From Erodium maritimum (taxonomy: Eukaryota; Streptophyta; Magnoliopsida; Geraniales; Geraniaceae): a stretch of 64,000 nucleotides of DNA. Within the stretch, counting starts at the first letter, position 1, and each line of letters opens with the position of its first letter. Shown here in pieces: positions 45,430-56,542 of the stretch. The stretch lies in contig OY997592.1 of assembly GCA_963921825.1 (NCBI GenBank), forward strand, positions 65,492,336-65,556,335. The letters are read 5' to 3'. A model generated the notes under the pieces. The model saw nothing but the letters and a program-made list of their open reading frames with translations. It did no database searches and had not been told where the DNA came from. Position numbers and translations under genes: made by a program.

Positions 45430-45990
45430 GCGCCGGGCCTCACGGCTATAGCACTATTTACCGACACTCGGTCGGAGGGAAGGCGCACCCTACCACGGTT
45501 CATAGCTCGTTTTACCGACACTCTGTCGGAAGGTAGGTACACCTTGTCATTGGCATTAGCACGTTTTACCGACACTCTATCGGAAGGTAGGCACCCCTTA
45601 TCACCGAATCACTACACGTTCTACCGACACTCGGTAGGAAGGTAGGCACACCTTATTACCGAATCACTGCACGTTCTACCGACACTCGGTTGGAAGGTAG
45701 GCACACCTTATTACAAAATCTGAGCACGTTTTACCGACTTCTAGTTGGATGGTAGGCACTCCTCAATACTGACAATAGCATGTTTTACCGACTCCTAGTC
45801 GGATGGCAGGCACACCTTAACACGGAATCATAACACATTTTACCGACTCCTAGTCGGAAGGTAGGTACACCTTAACTCAGAATCGTAGCACGCTTTACCG
45901 ACTTCTAGTCGGAAGGTGGGTACACCTTAACTCAGAATCGTAGCACGCTTTACCGACTTCTAGTCGGAAGGTGGGTACACCTTAACCAAA
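45430..45990 (+). repeat. Minisatellite in the LTR-element leader region
   Basis: About ten units of 58-60 bp, each with TTTACCGAC, a CTCGGTCGG or CTAGTCGG variant, AAGGTAGGCACACCTTA and a spacer. Within each unit CCGAC and GTCGG are inverted, so each can form a small hairpin. It lies between the primer-binding site and gag, i.e. in the untranslated leader of the element's RNA. Confidence 0.85.
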
Positions 45991-46405
45991 TCACCCATAA
46001 AAGAGGAACATATCAAAACAGTTGTAGTACACTCTTAGCTTAGAAACTCACATTATTGCCACAACAACCACAAAAACTCAATTTAACAATCTTACTTAAC
46101 AATTGGTTTACTCAACAACCCATTTATAACAGCTCGATCATTGCTCGTTGATCCAATCCCGATCTCAACCGTTCGGCTTCACCGATCACTGTAACTTACA
46201 GCCAATAGGGCAAGGATGCCACTCAAGCAATGTAACCACGTAATATAACAAATTCAAACTAAAACAAACATTGAAGCAATCAAGACTTGTGTCGTCCCAA
46301 CTCTACGCCTCAAATTGCGTCACTGAGTCCACGACTTAGACCACCTAACTCTACCCACCTAATTGATGTGCGGTCCGAGGTTTTGAAAACAATTTCAAAA
46401 TGAAA

Positions 46406-46421
46406 CCAGGCTCTGATACCA
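46406..46421 (-). other. Primer-binding site for initiator Met tRNA
   Basis: The minus strand reads TGGTATCAGAGCCTGG three bases inside the 5' LTR, complementary to the 3' end of plant initiator methionine tRNA, the usual primer of such elements. This fixes the element's orientation. Confidence 0.92.
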
Positions 46422-46424
46422 AAT

Positions 46425-49400
46425 TGTCACGCCCCAAATCTGGTTTGACCGGACTCGAGACGTGACTTAAGGATGAAGCAATTGTAATACTAAAAGGGCA
46501 TAAAACCAATAAAATCATCTAACTTTAATTCAACCAAATATCTCAAATAAAAACTTATAATAAAATCTCTACAAAGGTTCATAAAAATTAATAATAATCC
46601 TTTAACAAAGTTCATGACCACAAAATACGACCAACGCCTCTAAGCACCCGGACCCTAGAAGCTCCCGAGCCTTGAGTCCACTAATCATCACGCAATCCTG
46701 TAAAACAGTCATGAACAAATAGGGGCGAGCTTACGCTCAGTAGGGAAAATGCATAACTAGGCATGCTTTTAGTTTAAAAATTAGGGTTTCTCCATTTTAG
46801 TTCAAATCTCAAATACTAAGAAATGTGAATACATTGAAATGTGGGAGTAAACCGAGTGTTCAACGATTTCAAGGAGTCAAAAACAGTCATAGGGAAATAA
46901 AGGAATCAATGCATTTCTTAAATAATCAACGAGGGATAAAGCGTTTGATAAATAACGTGGGACATGAGGTCGCCACCCTCCGATCCACAATAATCGTTGT
47001 GTCATGTCGGATTTTCCCTCGGTCCAGAGGAGACGCATAACGTCGGGCTACCGGTAACAACCCATGAGGGCGCTTATCGTTGGGATTCTTGGAAACGTCT
47101 CCAAAGGACCATATGTCATAGGGAACCAAGGTAATGCTCTCGCAGGACGCATACACTCGGGTGAAATAACAAGTAATCAATCCGCGCAGGGTAAACCGTC
47201 CAATTGCCCCGCAGGGTCCAATATCCAATGCCCCGCAGGGTCCAATAATCAATGCCCCGTAGGGTCCGTAACCATTGCCCGCAGGATCAATAACCAATGC
47301 CTCGCAGGGTCCATAACCGTTGCCCGCAGGCTCGATAACCAATGCCCCGCAGGGTCCATAACCGTTGCCCGCAGGCTCGATAACCAATGCCCCACAGGGT
47401 CCATAACCGTTGCCTGCAGGCTAAATAACCGATGCCCCGCAGGGTCCATAACCGTTATCCCGCAGGATCTACCAAACAATGCCCCGCAGGGTCTACCAAT
47501 CAATATCCCCAGGATCTGCCAAACAATGCCCCCAGGGTCTACCAATCAATATCCCGCAGGATCTACTAAACAATGCCCAGCAGGGTGTACCAATCAATAT
47601 CCCGCAGGACCTACCAAACAATGCCCCGCAGGGTCTACTAATCAAACTCAGAAAGTCACAGATTCATCAATGCATACCATATGGGATTCATACCCACAAT
47701 CACACTTACCATCATACTTACCGATCACGATCCATCGGCCCATCGATCACCTGATTGTACCATTTGGCACAATCAGTCATACTCGATCATCCATCCAACC
47801 TTTCAATCATCCAAGCATGTATTCGATCATTCAAGCATTCAAGCATGTATTCAATCTAGTTTCATTATACTCTTGATTATCCTAATGACTAGCAAACAAG
47901 CATGTGAAGCTAACACAACTAATCCGAGGGCTCATCACGGTCTCTCTACCAATAAATCAATTCCCAAGTATTGAAAGCGAGCTATACTAGTGATTCGTAT
48001 CCTAAGCATGCTTACTAGACACATCCGGTTATTAGTAATTGAAAGACAATTATTCTAGTTATTCGCATCCTATATGCAATTCTAGTACCTTTCCATTTTT
48101 ATTAACCTAATAGGCATACTAAGCGTTATTTAAACGAGAAGTTAAGACTTTCTCTACCTTGTGGTCTTCCTCTAAATACTCTGCTGAAAGTTGATCAGTC
48201 TCTCCTCCGTTCTTCACACGGGTTTCGGAGTGGTCTTCGTCTTCTCGGGTGAAGTCCAGGCTCTTGGGCGAAGTCTAGCTCCGAGTCTGGGTTTATCAGA
48301 TAAAAGGTCCAATCAGATCCGAAAGGGTCCAAAGTTCCTCAGAATTGTCCAAAAGTCGTTAATTATCCATTTTAAGTCAAATCATTAAAATAATTAAATC
48401 TGATTTTTTTTTAAAAAAGATTTCCTTTTAGAACCGGGTTGACCCGCATCCGAGCCCAAACCAGAGTCCAGACCCGAACCCGAGTCCAGAACCCAAACCC
48501 GGCTCCAGACCCGGTTCGAACCCGGATTCAACTCTGGGCCTGGCCCGAAGCTCGGTCCGGCCCAAGCACACCCAGGCCCGTGTCTGATGTCCAAGCCCAA
48601 CAACCCAGGCCCAACTACCAGTCTCCAGCTCGTCAACGGTCTGCAGACCTCTCCGGCGAGATTCGTGTGCTCCGGCCACCGTCTCCGGTGGCGACGAAGT
48701 CCAGAACCCATCGAAAAGCGTTGGCAAGGCTCGGGAAGGGCGGTGGGGTTCAAGCCAGGGCTGGATGAGAACTAAGGCGTCGGGGACGGCGTTAGGGACC
48801 GTGTCCGCTCAGATCTAGGGTTCGAGGCATCGCCGGCGGTGGTTCTGTCAGAAACTGCTCGTATCGAGCTCAGAGAGGTGTGGATTTGGTCGATAAGAGG
48901 TCGGGGAAGAAGAAATCAGGCGAGAGAAGGTTCGATTAGAACCCAAAGAGGACCAACCTGAGGGATTTGGTTTCTGGCGCCGGTTCGACATCGTGCGAGC
49001 TCGGCTTGAGAACGGGGAAGAAAGGGAAGGTGAGGGTGAGGGTTTCTGGTACAGGTCCGGAGGCGGAGGAAGGTTGTGGAGGAGGGAGGTCAAAGAGCTC
49101 AGCGGCGTGGGTCGGCCTGGTTCACGAGGGCACGAGAACGCGAGAGAGAGGAGTTGTCTCGAGGAAGACGGCGTCTCGAAACTCGGGCGCAAGTGTGGGA
49201 GCTGAAGGGTCATTGCTAGGGTTTTGTGGGAAGGTCTGGGCCGCTCGCTTCTTGGGCTTGGGTTGCGTCAGGTGCGGGCTGGCTTCAGAAATGGCCCAGC
49301 CTGGCCCTAAACCCATCTTACCTTAATTTCTCATCTTCTCTTTTTTTTATTGATTTTCTTCTTTTCAAAATACTCATTTGCAATTTCCTACTCCATCGTT

Positions 49401-49445
49401 TCTATTTTCAAAATATTACCCTTTAGTAATAAGTGGGGTTTTACA
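46425..49445 (-). repeat. 5' LTR (3.0 kb)
   Basis: Plus strand starts TGTCACGCCCC and ends GGGGTTTTACA, with the same internal landmarks as the other LTR at offsets near 8.25-8.36 kb. The minisatellite (47190-47650) is longer here, which explains most of the 105-bp length difference. Confidence 0.92.
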
Positions 49446-49998
49446 TGTAACATGACGCTCCGGTGAAACAATAGAAATGTTGATTCTAGAGCGATGAGCC
49501 CGTGAAGAGTGCCCGTCTAGGGTATTCCATGGCATACCCTTGTCCCAAAAGGGTATATGAAATCGTAGAGCTCTTAGTTACCTTCGATTTGATATCTTAC
49601 GGACCTAAATCGGAGTTCGTATGAAAAAGTTATGGTCATTTTAAGATCTGTCATGCATTTAATTTGCACGTAAATTGCATGTAGTCTGCATGTGAGAGTA
49701 GTTTGCATTTATTTTTCTATCACATTTGGTAATAGTCGATGACATACCCTAAGTTATATTCTTAGATTCACCTATGCCTCCAACCCGATCTCCAATAAGG
49801 TTCCATCAACATTTACCCTGTTTAGATTAGAATTCTATAGATAAGTAAACTGAATACAAAACACGATCTTCACAAGTCATGAGTTTTTAATATGATCAAA
49901 CAAACGAGATTACAAACACGATCTTCACTAGTCTAAGAGTTTTTTAATATGATTAGTAAGTTGAACAACATCAAACAAACGAGATTAATTTGAAATAA

Positions 49999-50289
49999 CT
50001 AGAGGTAATAGAGCCCGATCCTGATCATAACGTACACCGCAAGTAGCGTCCCGAAGAAACCCTCCGCGATCCCGAGTGCATATCCTTTGATATTTCACGG
50101 CGGAGGAGAATGTGCTAACCAGCTCGGAGGGTGATGTGCTCGACCATAAAGAGGAGGTTGAGCTGGGCCGATCGGTGATGAGCCGTCTATAATGCGTGGG
50201 GCGCTAAGCGGCCGGGCGAGAAAGGGTGAGGTAGTACTCAAGAGCACTACCACTAGCAGAAGCCAGTAGCAGAGGGCGGCGCATAACAT
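49999..50289 (-). pseudogene. Array gene copy 8, truncated by a stop before the second hydrophobic segment
   Basis: The frame starts MLCAALCYWLLLVVVLLSTT and stops right after HSPPP, where CGA (Arg) has become TGA, a CpG transition. The remaining product would be a 64-residue secreted-like peptide without the second segment. The full-length 291 bp is preserved. Confidence 0.7.
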
Positions 50290-50837
50290 GACGCTCCGGT
50301 GAAGCAATATAAATGATGATTCTAGAGCGACGAGCTCGTCTAGAGTGCCCGTCTAGGGTATGCCATGGCATACCCTTGTCCCAAAAGGGTATATGAAATC
50401 GTAGAGCTCTCAGTTGCCTTCGATTTGATATCTTACGGACCTAAATCGGAGTTCGTATGAAAAGGTTATGGTCATTTTAAGATCTGTCATGTATGTAATT
50501 TGCACGTAAATTGCATGTAGGCTGCATGTGAAAACAGTTTGCATTTATTTTTCTATCACATTTGGTAATAGTCGATTGCATACCCTAAGTTATATTCTTA
50601 GATTCGCCTATGCCTCCAACCCGATCCCCAATAAAGTTCCATCAATATTTACCCTGTTTTGATTAGAATTCTATAGATAAGTAAATTGAATACAAAACAC
50701 GATCTTCACAAGTCAGGAGTTTTTAATATGATCAAACAAACGAGATTACAAACACGATCGTCACAAGTCTAAGAGTTTTTTTTTAATATGATTAGTAAGT
50801 TGAACAACATCAAACAAACGAGATTAATTTGAAATAA

Positions 50838-51128
50838 CTAGAGGTAATGGAGCCCGATCCTGGCCATAACGTACATCGCCAGTAGCGTCCTGAAGAAACC
50901 CGCCGCTATCCCTAGTGCATATCCTTTGATATTTCGCGGCGGAGGAGAATGTGCTGACCATCTCGGAGGGTGATGTGCTCGACCATAAAGAGGATGTTGA
51001 GCTGGGCCGATCGATGATGAGCCGTATAGAATGCCTGGGGCGCTAAGCGGCCGGGCGAGAAAGGGTGAGGTAGTGCTCAAGAGCACTACCACTAGCAGAA
51101 GCCAGCAGCAGAGGGCGGCGCGTAACAT
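50838..51128 (-). CDS. Array gene copy 9, intact
   Basis: An unbroken 96-residue frame with both hydrophobic segments (MLRAALCCWLLLVVVLLSTT; GYALGIAAGFFRTLLAMYVM). An Arg replaces Gly within the second segment, which may weaken it as a membrane span. Function unknown. Confidence 0.6.
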   Translation of the reverse strand: MLRAALCCWLLLVVVLLSTTSPFLARPLSAPGILYGSSSIGPAQHPLYGRAHHPPRWSAHSPPPRNIKGYALGIAAGFFRTLLAMYVMARIGLHYL

Positions 51129-51662
51129 GACGCTTCGGTGAAGTAGTAGATATGTTGATTCTAGAGCGATGAGCCCTCCTAGAGTGCCCGTCTAGGGAAT
51201 TCCATGGCATACCCTTGTCCCAAAAGGGTATATGAAATCGTAGAGCTCTCAGTTACCTTCGATTTGATATCTTACGGACCTAAATCGGAGTTCGTATGAA
51301 AAAGTTATGGTCATTTTAAGATCTGTCATGCATGTAATTTGCATGTAGTCTGCATGTGAGAGTAGTTTGCATTTATTTTTCTATCACATTTGGTAATAGT
51401 CGATGGCATACCCTAAGTTATATTCTTAGATTCGCCTATGCCTCCAACCCTATCCCCAATAAGGTCCCATCAACATTTACCCTGTTTTGATTAGAATTCT
51501 ATAGATAAGTAAATTGAATACAAAACACGATCTTCACAAGTCAGGAGTTTTTAATATGATCAAACAAACGAGATAACAAACACGATCTTCACAAGTCCAA
51601 GAGTTTTTTAATATGATTAGTAAGTTGAACAACATCAAACAAACGAGATTAATTTGAAATAA

Positions 51663-51953
51663 CTAGATGTAATGGAGCCCGATCCTGGCCATAACGTACA
51701 CCGCCAGTAGCGTCCCGAAAAAACCCGCCGCGATCCCGAGTGCATATCCTTTGATATTTCGCGGCGGAGAAGAATGTTCTGACCAGCTCGGAGGGTGATG
51801 TACTCGACCATAAAGAGGATGTTGAGCTGGGCCGATCGGTGATGAGGCGTCTAGAATGCGTGGGGCGATAAGTGGCCGGGCGAGAAACGGTGGGGTAGTG
51901 CTCAAGAGCACTACCTCTAGCAGAAGCCAGCAGCAGAGGGCGGCGCGTAACAT
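51663..51953 (-). CDS. Array gene copy 10, intact
   Basis: An unbroken 96-residue frame (MLRAALCCWLLLEVVLLSTT; GYALGIAAGFFGTLLAVYVM; ends GLHYI). A Glu replaces Val within the first hydrophobic segment. It is the last gene of the array. Confidence 0.6.
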   Translation of the reverse strand: MLRAALCCWLLLEVVLLSTTPPFLARPLIAPRILDASSPIGPAQHPLYGRVHHPPSWSEHSSPPRNIKGYALGIAAGFFGTLLAVYVMARIGLHYI

Positions 51954-52280
51954 GACGCTCCGGTGAAGCAATAAAAATGTTGATTCTAGAGCGATGAGCT
52001 CGTCTAGAGTGCCCGTCTAGGGTATTTCATGGCATACCCTTGTCCCAAAAGGGTATATGAAATCGTAGAGCTCTCAGTTACCTTCGATTTGATATGTTAC
52101 AGACCTAAATCGGAGTTCGTATGAAAAAATTATGGTCATTTTAAGATATGTCATGCATGTAATTTACACGTAAATTTGCATGTATTCTGCATGTGAGAGT
52201 AGTTTGCACTTATTTTTCTATCACATTTGGTAATAATCGATGGCATATCCTAAGTTATATTCTTAGATTCACCTATGCCA

Positions 52281-53220
52281 GAAAGTCAAAAAGATTCTAA
52301 ATCAAAACGAAATTGACAAGCTGATAAAAAACTAAAAATGAAATCGACAAGATTCATATTCTTTGTCATCAGGAACATTCGTTTACCCATTTTCACATGT
52401 TCAGGTGATGTAGTTAGAGTTGGACCAACCACCAACTACTTCAAATGTTATGAAATCATGAAACTTTGTTGGATCTTATTCATTTATGATACCTTTCTCT
52501 GCAATTTAACATACGGTGTCTGTAATTCTTCTGACCTTTCGAAGTTATTGGAGAGGATATATATTTAGAATTGTGTTGGTACTAGTGTGAAATTGTAAAA
52601 TGAATGGTCTTGTTTTATATTTTGTTACTGAAAAATACATTTGTAATAAATCAACAGTTACATTTCCATTTTTTTTTTCTCGAAGGGGACACATGACAGC
52701 CGACCTTTGGCCTAGTGTTGGTCAGCCGTCGAGATTTCTCCACCGTGGGCATACAAACCTCGTCGACCAGGCTACACAGCGTGTCATTGACAAGGAGGAT
52801 ACCTTTTTAAGTCTGCTCATCTGTAGGTCAGCCGAGTGAACCTTCAGACTTAGAGCAACTCCAATGGAACAGCAAAACACCCATCAATGGAGCAGCAACA
52901 TCAACAACATTTTGATGTTTTGCTACAATGCACCACCTAATTTAGGTCCAAACACATTATCACAGACCTGGACCTGGTCACTTGAAAAAGATGGGTCACT
53001 GGTAGTCTACACTCTACATGACGTCTCTGTAGGTAGAAGATTAATGTTATGAAGTTCTTTATTAGTAGTAATATAGAACCACATATCAGTAAGCTCAGCT
53101 TAGTCATTCAAATCCTCCCCCAGATTTACTGACATTACCATAACAATAGTGATATAGAGGTAAAAGTGAAAGAAACAAACAAATAAAGAAACCAAAGATA
53201 GTCCCGCACCAACCAAAACT
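52281..53220. other. Intergenic DNA left of bZIP60
   Basis: Short plus-strand frames (52338-52568 and 52600-52839) match nothing I know. AGAGCAACTCCAATGG at 52854 resembles one end of a common plant MITE type, but the partner end was not found. The right part is probably bZIP60 3' UTR. Confidence 0.45.
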
Positions 53221-55505
53221 CTAAAAAACTAGAGTACTCAGCCTCATCCTAGTCCTTGATGCTCTGCATCTCCTACTCCTCATGCAACATGGTTGCAGCA
53301 GACTCCCAAACATCTTACTTCTTGCCTCTCTTGGAGGCTGCTTCACCAGACTTCTCTCTTCCACGCTTCCCTGTTGAGCTCCTTCCCGAGCTGACAGGTG
53401 CTCTTGTGGCAGAGTGAACAGGCATGTGAGGCCCAGGAACCAAAGCAGGGAACCCAACAGCAGGGATTCTGCACAACAATCAAAACCCAATACTTTACTG
53501 ATCAGCATGAATAAATTGGACTCAAGATCACAACCCAAAAATTGAGCATGGCATTGCATTACTTCACTGAACCCCGAATCTTCTTATTTGATTCATTGGT
53601 TGGGAGGATTTCAATAAAGCACAAAAAGGTGACAAGGGAAGCAAAAAAGCCACAATAAGCTCCATGGTAATCTAGATCAGCCATATTTCATTACATTCGA
53701 TTAAATAAAATGACGCTACTGCACATGATTTTTATAGCAAAACTAATAACTTCTGTTTGAGATGGAAAGACAATTTAACTTCGCAAATAAGCTGTTCAGT
53801 AGCTTAAGAAGAACGGATTGTCAATCCAGAAGGCAGATTTCTCACTATTTTAGGCATTCAATAGCATTTCCAATTAGAATGACCCTCTCATGATGACTAG
53901 TGATACGTAAATAGAACAATTATCCGATTCCATGAAAAATGGAAATAACTACTAGTAAACATCCAGATATTGCTGCCTACTCTTCTAGAGAATTAAGAAC
54001 AGCCAATTGTACAAGGTCACTCTATGTGGTCAATTTCACCAATATTTTTTTCATTTCCTAATACTTCTCTTGATTATTATGATCATTACTTTGTTTTATC
54101 TTTACACTCAATGATTTAAATGACACCCAGGTTTAATATACTGAATGAAGAACAACACCTAAGCAGATGTAACTAGAGTAAAAAAAGATATTTTGTGCAA
54201 AATCCAGTGATCTAGAATCACGCCTAACTTAAATCTAGTCCAATGAACACAGCATGCTAAACAGGTATAAGTACAATGAGATTGGGCAAAATCCATACCC
54301 AACAAGAGCACGGCAGACTCCTGCTTGGTCATGGTAGCAACACTGCCATTCTGCAATGTAAGACGTAGGGCGTGATTCTCGGCCATGAAGCACTGGAGCA
54401 ACCGCCCCAGTCTCCGGCATTCCCCTTCCAAATACTTACTCTTCACCTCCAAATCCTTCACATGTAATTTCTTCCTCTCCCTCGATTTCACTGCTGCATC
54501 CCTGTTCCTCAGTTGCCTGAAATATTGTAATATCAAATTGAGTATTACACCCACAAACCTCAAACTCACTATCACTATCACTGTAAGCATCATCAAGCAT
54601 CACTACTGTTCTCTACATAGGTCAAGTTGCTTCAAATAACCAAACAAAACCCAACATCAATTGTTACACATTCAAAGAAATACCTGATGCTGTCAACTTT
54701 ATCAACCATAAGGGCAATATTATTGAAAATTTACATGTGCAATAAATAGCATGTTCTTTATCCTAAAACTGAAAGAGCAATAGTAAAAATAAGCTTCATT
54801 CTCAACCATAAACACTAACTAAAAACATATGAAGCTCTCCAAATAGTTCATATTTATCACAAGTAAAAGGGAATTAAAAATACTTAAGCTCAGCAATAAT
54901 TTTGATGCAAACACATCATTGTTAATTTCTATCCATGAATTAAACACACAAAAAAACTAATTTCAAATATACAAATAATGAAAGTATAAAACCCTTAGAT
55001 ATTATACAGCAATAAACTATATATACCTTCTGCGTTTCTTAGAGGCGGGATCATCAGCATCCTCAACAGTTTCTCCATTGTCGATGGCCTCTGCTCCGCC
55101 CACCTTCTCATGCTCAGTACCACCGGTCCCGACATCAGAATCGCTGGTACCAATTTGTGCATCGATGACCTCATCCGCAGGCTGAGGCGGCGACTCCACA
55201 AGAACATCCGCCAGTGATTTCTCGTAGAGCTCGACGGAGGGCTCCTCGACCTTGTCGGCAGCGGCGTCATTTTCCATCAGGAGGCCCTCGATTTCATCGA
55301 TCCACGAAGAGACCGAGTCCGGGGACGACTTGGCAAAAGCATCAGTGTTGGCGGTTAATTGTGGAGGAGGTTCGAGGAAGAGCGGTGAATCGGAGATCGG
55401 TACGGGGTCGAAGTCGAACAGATCTTCCGGGGAGTTCCTGAAGAATTCGTCCCAATCGATTTGACCGTTGATGTCGTCATGCTCTAGAAATTGCGTGTTC
55501 TCCAT
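53221..55505 (-). CDS. bZIP60: bZIP60-type membrane-tethered transcription factor of the unfolded protein response
   Basis: Three exons, complement of 55027-55505, 54299-54516 and 53221-53468, give 314 residues. An acidic N-terminus (WDEFFRNSPEDLFDFDPVPI; SSPDSVSSWIDEIEGLLMEN) precedes the basic region KKRRRQLRNRDAAVKSRERK, a leucine zipper (about 175-220), QESAVLLLESLLLGSLLWFL (membrane span about 233-253) and a tail ending RSRRCRASRTRMR, closely like Arabidopsis bZIP60. The precursor sits in the ER membrane; on ER stress IRE1 cuts the mRNA and an altered C-terminus frees the factor for the nucleus. The ATG at 55505 is the first in frame; upstream codons stay open but without ATG. A TGG-repeat tract lies 60-90 bp upstream. 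Exons 2 and 3 are separated by an 830-bp intron. Confidence 0.95.
53428..53469 (-). promoter_or_regulatory. Predicted IRE1 cleavage region in bZIP60 mRNA
   Basis: The minus strand has CCCTGCTGTTGGGTTCCCTG followed by CTTTGGTTCCTGGGCC, matching the paired-hairpin region from which IRE1 removes 23 nt in Arabidopsis bZIP60. Skipping 53435-53457 (23 nt) shifts the frame: LESLL then continues GPHMPVHSATRAPVSS and a basic KRGREKSGEAASKRGKK, with a stop at 53315-53317 and a total of 275 residues. The new tail loses the membrane span and gains basic clusters. The exact cut positions are inferred from the Arabidopsis case. Confidence 0.8.
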
Positions 55506-55564
55506 AAACTGTATGTACAAAACGGTGATAAAAATAAAAGAGCCACTGGAATTGAATCGTTCTA

Positions 55565-55612
55565 GACGATGGTGGTGGTGGTGGTGGTGGTGGTGTATGG
55601 TGTGGTGTGTGG
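55565..55612 (+). repeat. TGG/TGTGG microsatellite in the bZIP60 5' UTR
   Basis: About nine TGG units then TGTGG variants. On the sense (minus) strand this is CCA-rich leader sequence, just upstream of the start codon. Confidence 0.9.
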
Positions 55613-55690
55613 TGTCGCTTCTGAAGAACACAGTGGAGGAGGGTTTTATGTGCACGCGTTTCCTTGATGGGGAAGGTAAGCGATTTCGTC

Positions 55691-55701
55691 ATTGGACCAA
55701 T
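55691..55701. promoter_or_regulatory. Overlapping inverted CCAAT boxes upstream of bZIP60
   Basis: ATTGGACCAAT contains a CCAAT box on each strand, about 190 bp before the ATG. CCAAT is one half of ER-stress elements; the CCACG half was not found at the standard spacing, so this is only suggestive. Confidence 0.3.
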
Positions 55702-55879
55702 CAGATAGCTTCATTCCGCCATGCTGGAAATTTCCTTTTATTTCGTTTTTTTCTTTATGTTTATGTGTTAAGTTCCTAGGAAGCCAGGTCTCGTGGAAGA
55801 AACTCCTCGGAAGTTGCTGTTTTTCTTCAGCAGTATAAAGCGACCTACAACTGGCAAATTTATACGTCCATGACAAGTG

Positions 55880-56542
55880 CGGATGCTATGACTTTTCTAC
55901 GAGCATAAGAGTAGATTTAATTGACAGATTTTTTAAAATTCGAAAATGAAGGGAAATTCTTATGTAGAAATATAGGATATAGTTAGAAATAATCTTGGAT
56001 TTGATAAACAAGATATGAGATGTTGACACTATAACGATATTACTGTTTTGAATCGTAGTTTTGTAAGTGACACGAGGTTCATTTTCTAACTTAATTTGAA
56101 AATGTCCGAGATATCTGATATATAGCGTTTGAGGGGATAGTAGACATTCAGATAGAACACCAAAAAACAGGGAAATCAGAATGCACGATCTGCACCGACC
56201 TTGTGTCAGAGTTTCGATCCAACGGATGGGGTTGGGGTACCGAGTTTTCACCAGTTGTTGTCGACAAGAACAACTGCTAATTCCAGTCTCACTGACTCCG
56301 AGTAGGGGTGTCAAGGTTTCGATCTAGTAGATGTGGATGAAGCGCCTATAATCGAAATCCACTTGAAGAAACTAGTGGTGTAAAGAATCTACATGTGTCG
56401 ACTCATCAAACAAGCACAGTAATCTTGTCGGTATTCAGGAAGGAGACGATCGGTCAATTAGAATGAACAAGTTTCATGCACTGTACTTCTTTTTTGTTGT
56501 TCAGATTTTATTCATCACATTTTCTTTAAAAGGTTTTTAAAG
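55880..56542. other. Intergenic DNA, no gene seen
   Basis: AT-rich with short minus-strand frames and no recognised similarity. Confidence 0.4.

Larger units (their letters stand above)
38174..49445 (-). mobile_element. Non-autonomous Ty3/gypsy-type LTR retrotransposon, gag only
   Basis: An 11.27-kb element, transcribed on the minus strand, with two long LTRs, a primer-binding site, a polypurine tract and a 5-bp target duplication. The internal 5.3 kb has a gag-like region but no recognisable protease, reverse transcriptase, RNase H or integrase. It is structurally complete but coding-decayed, with at least two breaks in gag. The LTRs differ by a few percent by eye, which at usual plant rates suggests an age of the order of one to two million years. 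Long LTRs with gag alone fit the TR-GAG class of non-autonomous elements. Confidence 0.88.
49446..52280. repeat. Tandem gene/MITE array, right block (rest of unit 7, units 8-10, closing MITE)
   Basis: The array resumes with TGTAACATGACGCTCCGGTG. MITE segments begin near 49520, 50355, 51195 and 52020. The last ends at CTTAGATTCACCTATGC (about 52279) against unrelated sequence. In all there are ten genes and eleven MITE segments, so the array starts and ends in the MITE. Confidence 0.92.

Noticed and set aside
45430-45990. Regularly spaced repeats resembling a CRISPR array
   Set aside because: Units are degenerate, spacers are also repeats of each other, and the tract lies inside a plant LTR element; it is a minisatellite.
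55506-55655. In-frame 50-codon N-terminal extension of bZIP60 with a His run
   Set aside because: It has no ATG (the open frame would start at GTG) and the His codons come from the microsatellite; family members start where MENTQ does.
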